Origin: Azonexus hydrophilus
GTDB taxonomy: Bacteria; Pseudomonadota; Gammaproteobacteria; Burkholderiales; Rhodocyclaceae
Length of the DNA stretch: 64,000 nucleotides
Assembly: GCF_905120355.1 (NCBI RefSeq)
Contig: NZ_CAJHOB010000001.1
Coordinates: 177,485-241,484, forward strand
Reading direction: 5' to 3'
Positions 62,864 to 64,000 of the stretch are shown piece by piece. Under the pieces are notes generated by a model. It was not told the origin of the DNA. It saw nothing but the letters and a program-made list of their open reading frames with translations, and did not search any database. The position numbers were made by a program, and so were the translations under genes. The number at the start of each line of letters is the position of its first letter. Position 1 is the first letter of the stretch.

Positions 62864-64000
62864 CTAGCGAATCCCTCCGCTACGCTCAAGGTTGAGCTGC
62901 AGCAGGCGTTTGAGGATGTCGTCGTCGGGCATTGCGGGGCTGTAGTCCTCCCAGCCGTAGGCGGCGGCGACGGCCGCGTCGAGCGCTTTGTGGGCCAGAT
63001 CGAGCCAGGCAGGACGCGCGTTGTAGAGATTGGTCAGGGTGCGTTTCTTCACCTCGGCCGCAAAGCCGGGTTTGGCCACGGGGCGTTTGGGAAAACCGGC
63101 TTTCTCTTCTTCCGGGGTGATGACCCACTCCACCCATTCCGGCGGATTAAGCCAGGTGTTGCGCATCTGGTCGAGGTGACGGGCCGCCGCCGCGATGTTC
63201 GCGGCCAGAATATCGCCCGCCATGCAGGGCGCCGCCGCCTGGCCCTGTTTTGGCGCCGTATCGCGCGGCGTCATACCGGCGGGAAAGGGGAAGGTTTCGA
63301 AGGTGGTGGTGGGGGTGTAGCGAGGGCGATCTTCGAGCGAAGTACCCAGGCGCAGCGACCAGAGTTCGTGGAAACGGGAATGCAGGATGCCAAAGGTGAG
63401 GTCGTCAGCGCGGGCAACAATACAAACTGCATGACTTGGCAAAACTGCAGCCGAACGCCAAACGAAAAGCCGGTATTTAGCAACAATCGAGGTAGCAATG
63501 TATCGCTCGCAATTTTTCAAGGAAGTGCGCATATCTGGAGCGGTGCGCGCATGAAGCCACCAATAGCGTTTCTCAGATTCGGCACGAACCTGTGCTTTTT
63601 CTGGTTTGACCGTCTCAAGAACATAAGCAAACGGTGTTTCATAAAGTGACGCATCAGCTTCAGTCGTTTTAACGCCAAAGTCCACAATCCATGTATCTGA
63701 TGGACGCTGCACTAGGTCATTTCCGTTAATCCACGGTTTAACAACCTCACTACTCGGTTTGCCGTTTGGGTTCGGCAACCTGAGCCATTCACGAGCTATT
63801 TCGCCTGTTATATCAAAGCTGGCTTTTTTCGATGTACCAACAAAACACGCACCAGAATTTTCCGGCAAACGCTTGGCTTTGGTGAGATCAGTTCCTACTC
63901 CCCCCGTCAAATCCGCATGTATCGCCGCCACTTCGCGCCCATCCAAGCGACAGGCGGGGGGCGGGCAGGCGCAGTTTGAAGCTTCGCTTACGGAGTCTGC
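62864..64000 (-). CDS. MmeI-like (Type IIL/IIG) DNA methyltransferase-restriction protein, C-terminal part
   Basis: The frame is open to the window edge and about 378 residues are visible; the N-terminal part lies outside. The visible portion has the target-recognition and C-terminal parts of an MmeI/YeeA-like protein: ADLTGGVGTDLTKAKRLPEN, ERYIATSIVAKYRLFVW, FGILHSRFHELWSLRLGTSL and PRYTPTTTFETFPFP. The catalytic methyltransferase motifs and any nuclease domain would be on the missing part. The gene may belong to a defence island beyond the edge. Confidence 0.87.
   Translation of the reverse strand, partial: ADSVSEASNCACPPPACRLDGREVAAIHADLTGGVGTDLTKAKRLPENSGACFVGTSKKASFDITGEIAREWLRLPNPNGKPSSEVVKPWINGNDLVQRPSDTWIVDFGVKTTEADASLYETPFAYVLETVKPEKAQVRAESEKRYWWLHARTAPDMRTSLKNCERYIATSIVAKYRLFVWRSAAVLPSHAVCIVARADDLTFGILHSRFHELWSLRLGTSLEDRPRYTPTTTFETFPFPAGMTPRDTAPKQGQAAAPCMAGDILAANIAAAARHLDQMRNTWLNPPEWVEWVITPEEEKAGFPKRPVAKPGFAAEVKKRTLTNLYNARPAWLDLAHKALDAAVAAAYGWEDYSPAMPDDDILKRLLQLNLERSGGIR

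Overview
The window looks like the chromosome of a betaproteobacterium, most likely of the Rhodocyclales (Dechloromonas/Azonexus-like). That is an inference from gene content and protein style: a BktB-type thiolase, the dapA-bamC order, argG-argF-argD, ppnP/DUF2788, radA-ybbP, and a foldback repeat of a kind that resembles betaproteobacterial genome repeats. It is a mosaic of housekeeping blocks and accessory clusters. I see no tRNA, rRNA, CRISPR array or intact insertion sequence.

Layout. 1-4831 (minus): bamC (cut by the window edge), dapA, a BktB-like thiolase, a CobD/CbiB-like membrane protein, a Nudix CoA pyrophosphatase and a retropepsin-like protease. 4956-16064 (plus): the creB-creC two-component system and its output gene creD, split by about 7.7 kb. 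The split holds a complete YbhGFSR-type ABC exporter with its own outer-membrane factor and a divergent TetR/CecR-like repressor. A perfect E. coli-type cre-tag (TTCAC-N6-TTCAC) is still present in front of creD. 16101-20634 (minus): yajQ, ppnP, DUF2788, argG, argF, argD. 20770-22614: an orphan ParA, a small unknown protein and a DUF2189 membrane protein. 22702-28876 (minus): a heavy-metal RND efflux cluster (CzcA/CusA, CzcB, DUF411 and several small His/Cys-bearing periplasmic proteins). 29050-32323: DUF488, a YeaD mutarotase, DUF3301, rlmJ, a MazG-like protein and a group II truncated haemoglobin. 32395-33589: a nucleotidyltransferase and small partner that look inserted. 33743-36013: YgiQ radical SAM.

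36263-40779: a signalling block (STAS, metallo-beta-lactamase-fold hydrolase, CHASE2-SpoIIE phosphatase) facing an OmpA-FecR pair. 40946-55176: the most unusual part, a probable copper-handling locus. A tightly packed plus-strand operon encodes a membrane-anchored small protein, an FtsX-type permease, a LolD-type ATPase, a multi-pass protein with CC and HPHHHCPFC motifs, a TlpA thioredoxin, a stand-alone Cys metal-binding domain, a glycine-rich membrane protein, an HMA-like protein and a Cu(I)-type P1B ATPase. Around it lie three NosL-family proteins, a TonB-dependent receptor with FecI/FecR signalling, and a DsbD_2/SafE membrane protein. Three 17-bp palindromes of the form TGCGRCA-N3-TGYCGCA sit in the promoter regions of three transcription units here (about 40856, 53209 and 54008). 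This points to one undescribed regulon.

55169-62825: ybbP-like permease, radA, a 557-bp foldback repeat, dgt-like dNTPase, an acyl-CoA thioesterase and gltS. 62864-64000: the C-terminal part of an MmeI-like restriction/methyltransferase protein that runs off the window.
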